NCBI GenBank assembly: GCA_023132075.1
Contig: JAGLYT010000082.1
Location: 1 to 6,969 of the forward strand
DNA length: 6,969 nucleotides
Source of the DNA: a bacterium
Lineage (GTDB): Bacteria; CBDUZB01; JAGLHV01
Direction: 5' to 3'
This document shows, piece by piece, positions 5,442-6,969 of the stretch. The first letter of the stretch is position 1; every line of letters begins with the position of its first letter. A program made the translations under genes and the position numbers. The notes below the pieces were generated by a model. That model did no database searches and was not told the DNA's origin. It worked only from the letters and a program-made list of their open reading frames with translations.

Positions 5442-6756
5442 AACTTTTTATTTTTTCTTTAACAATTGCTCTGGTTAACCCAATCAATATCCAGAATGAG
5501 ACTTGAATAGGTATCCAAAAAAAAGCATCAACGGTAATCATGTTTATAAAAAACCCTATAAAAATAGCCATTAATGCCCATAATAATTCTTTTAGATATG
5601 CATCTTCTATTTTCCTATAAGCGTTTATTAAATCTTTGAAAAAAAGAAAAAATAATCCCATTAAAACCCCCAACCCAATAATCCCTATTTCTGATAAGAA
5701 ACACAGATACATATTATCAGGTGTAGGGAATTCTGCTGAAGCACCAGGACTAAGATATTTTAGATGCACCAGAGAAAAATTACCATAACCAACCCCAAAA
5801 AAAAGGTGATCTTTAAGTATATTAAATGTAGTTTTATAAGACGCAGCACGGTGAGAATAAAAAATATCAGAAATTAGACGTTGACAATTAAGCCTCTCGT
5901 TAAAAGTTACTGTGGTTCGTTCAGAAAAAGAGAGAAATAATAATATCGTTATAAAAAGTATTAAGGTAACTAAAATTATTTTTTTAAAACTTTTTCTCGA
6001 AAAATAAAAAATACCAGCAATTATCGCTGCTATCCAACTACCTCGGGAAAAAGTTAATATAATACCAGCTAAAAGAGATAAACCAACAAAAAAGGAAAAA
6101 ATATTTACAATGCGATATCGTCCACCAATAATAAATCCTGCTTTGTAATAAGCAAGTGGTAAAAACAATACTAAATATGCTCCTAATGAAACCGGGTGAC
6201 CGATTGAACTTCCAATCCGGCCAGCACCATCATGTAAATACCAATCGTAATATAAATTATAACAAGCATATGTATTATGATACAAAGGACTTCTCTGCTT
6301 AATAAACTCAAGTATTCCTATAAATGCTACTACCATACTTATACCTAATAAAAGTAAGATGCTTCTTTCTATCCACTTTTTCTCTATAAACGATTTTTTA
6401 CTCACAAGATAAACAACTATTCCAGTTAAAAAAAAATTTCCTACTTTCGCTATCGTTTTTAAAGGCGAAATACTCCAGAAAGCACTAATCAACATAATAA
6501 AAATTAACAAAATTATCATTCGATCAAATGAATCTATCTCTCGCAAAGATTGAAAAGAAGTTTTCACTATTAGCAGTAAGAAAATTACACCTAGAAATAG
6601 GTGATACAAAGAAAATGATAATCCAAAAAAATTAATTTTCAAAAAAGGCATAAAACTGGGGGGTAAAAAGGAAACAGAAATAAATAATAAACATATTAAC
6701 CAAAAAAAAATCTGCTTTAAGTTTTTGATGTGATATTTTTCCTTTACAATAAACAT
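5440..6756 (-). CDS. O-antigen ligase/polymerase-type membrane protein (Wzy/WaaL family, 438 aa)
   Basis: The protein has about 11-12 hydrophobic segments and one large external loop at about 280-345, the layout of Wzy_C (PF04932) proteins. Recognisable pieces are T-F-S-R-G-S-W (235-241) closing the central hydrophobic core, then H-R-A-A-S-Y and H-L-F-F-G-V-G-Y-G-N-F (317-327) and P-D-N-M-Y-L (346-351) followed by E-I-G-I-I-G. These enzymes polymerise lipid-linked repeat units or transfer the glycan to an acceptor such as lipid A-core or protein, on the outer face of the membrane. Ligase and polymerase roles cannot be separated by sequence alone. The aspartate at 347 stands where WaaL ligases usually carry an essential histidine before N. 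Pairing with the flippase immediately downstream favours a Wzy-type polymerase. The ATG at 6756 has AGGAG only at 14 bases, so translation may be modest. Length is normal. Confidence 0.88.
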   Translation of the reverse strand: MFIVKEKYHIKNLKQIFFWLICLLFISVSFLPPSFMPFLKINFFGLSFSLYHLFLGVIFLLLIVKTSFQSLREIDSFDRMIILLIFIMLISAFWSISPLKTIAKVGNFFLTGIVVYLVSKKSFIEKKWIERSILLLLGISMVVAFIGILEFIKQRSPLYHNTYACYNLYYDWYLHDGAGRIGSSIGHPVSLGAYLVLFLPLAYYKAGFIIGGRYRIVNIFSFFVGLSLLAGIILTFSRGSWIAAIIAGIFYFSRKSFKKIILVTLILFITILLFLSFSERTTVTFNERLNCQRLISDIFYSHRAASYKTTFNILKDHLFFGVGYGNFSLVHLKYLSPGASAEFPTPDNMYLCFLSEIGIIGLGVLMGLFFLFFKDLINAYRKIEDAYLKELLWALMAIFIGFFINMITVDAFFWIPIQVSFWILIGLTRAIVKEKIKS

Positions 6757-6823
6757 CCTTTTCTTCTTGTCTCCTAGAATAATCCATTAAAAGCTATCTT
6801 AACTTCTATGTTTTTTGTGCTTC

Positions 6824-6969
6824 TTAAAACTTCCACCCATGCTTATTGAAAAATTTAATAGCACTTTGGATATGCCATATTGTTTTCTTTGAAAATCTTT
6901 GCGCACTTTCTCTCCGATGATAATGAATCACAACTGCATCAGAATAATAATATACTTTATACCTTTCTT
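6824..6969 (-). CDS. GT2-family glycosyltransferase, C-terminal fragment (runs off the right edge)
   Basis: The last 47 codons and the TAA stop are visible. They read E-R-Y-K-V-Y-Y-Y-S-D-A-V-V-I-H-Y-H, then R-R-E-S-A-Q-R-F, and finish with A-I-K-F-F-N-K-H-G. This is the standard end of WbbL-like GT2 enzymes: a strand with Y-x-P-x-A-x-V-x-H, a flexible basic loop, and a helix ending F-Y-x-K-H. The same region of the GT2 half at 1918-3930 has F-V-P-Q-A-K-V-W-H, so the operon has at least two different GT2 domains. The catalytic part lies beyond the window. The stop is 67 bases before the polymerase/ligase start, with no terminator between, so the operon probably extends to the right. Confidence 0.8.
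   Translation of the reverse strand, partial: ERYKVYYYSDAVVIHYHRRESAQRFSKKTIWHIQSAIKFFNKHGWKF

Noticed and set aside
6757-6823. Possible terminator or promoter between the GT2 fragment and the polymerase/ligase gene
   Set aside because: No stable hairpin with a T-run and no well-spaced promoter pair could be seen. It appears to be an ordinary operon spacer.

Overview
The window is a stretch of bacterial chromosome in which every supportable gene lies on the minus strand, so it reads right to left. It is most of a surface-polysaccharide operon that ends against a tRNA gene, followed by the start of an RNase HI-like gene. The organism cannot be named. The tRNA encodes no CCA, the polysaccharide genes are AT-rich (about 30% GC by eye), and a small Trm112-type zinc-ribbon gene sits among glycosyltransferases. 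This would fit many uncultivated or environmental bacterial lineages.

Layout in transcription order: 3' end of a GT2 glycosyltransferase (6969-6824); O-antigen polymerase/ligase-type membrane protein (6756-5440); Wzx-type polysaccharide flippase (5431-3998); a 670-residue double glycosyltransferase, GT2 then GT4 (3930-1918); Trm112-type zinc ribbon (1867-1712); GT39/ArnT-like membrane glycosyltransferase (1707-193) with an unexpected C-terminus; tRNA with a CAT anticodon, probably lysidine-modified tRNA-Ile2 (185-113); start of an RNase HI-like gene (103 to beyond the left edge). Several junctions are tight (8, 4, 7 and 9 bases), which suggests co-transcription. No convincing terminator was seen and no gap exceeds 70 bases.

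Together the genes outline a flippase/polymerase-type route. Cytoplasmic GT2 and GT4 enzymes would build a lipid-linked glycan, the flippase would move it across the membrane, the polymerase/ligase would extend or attach it, and the GT39 protein would add sugars from a polyprenyl-phosphate donor on the outer face.

The strongest oddities are two gene fusions. The last ~80 residues of the GT39 protein look like the second half of a T4-polynucleotide-kinase-like P-loop kinase, without its Walker A half. The GT2-GT4 protein carries what looks like a relic ribosome-binding site exactly at its domain junction. A sharp composition change (about 55% GC in the RNase HI-like start, about 23-35% in the polysaccharide genes) falls at the tRNA. 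A plausible tRNA promoter lies inside the last codons of the GT39 gene.
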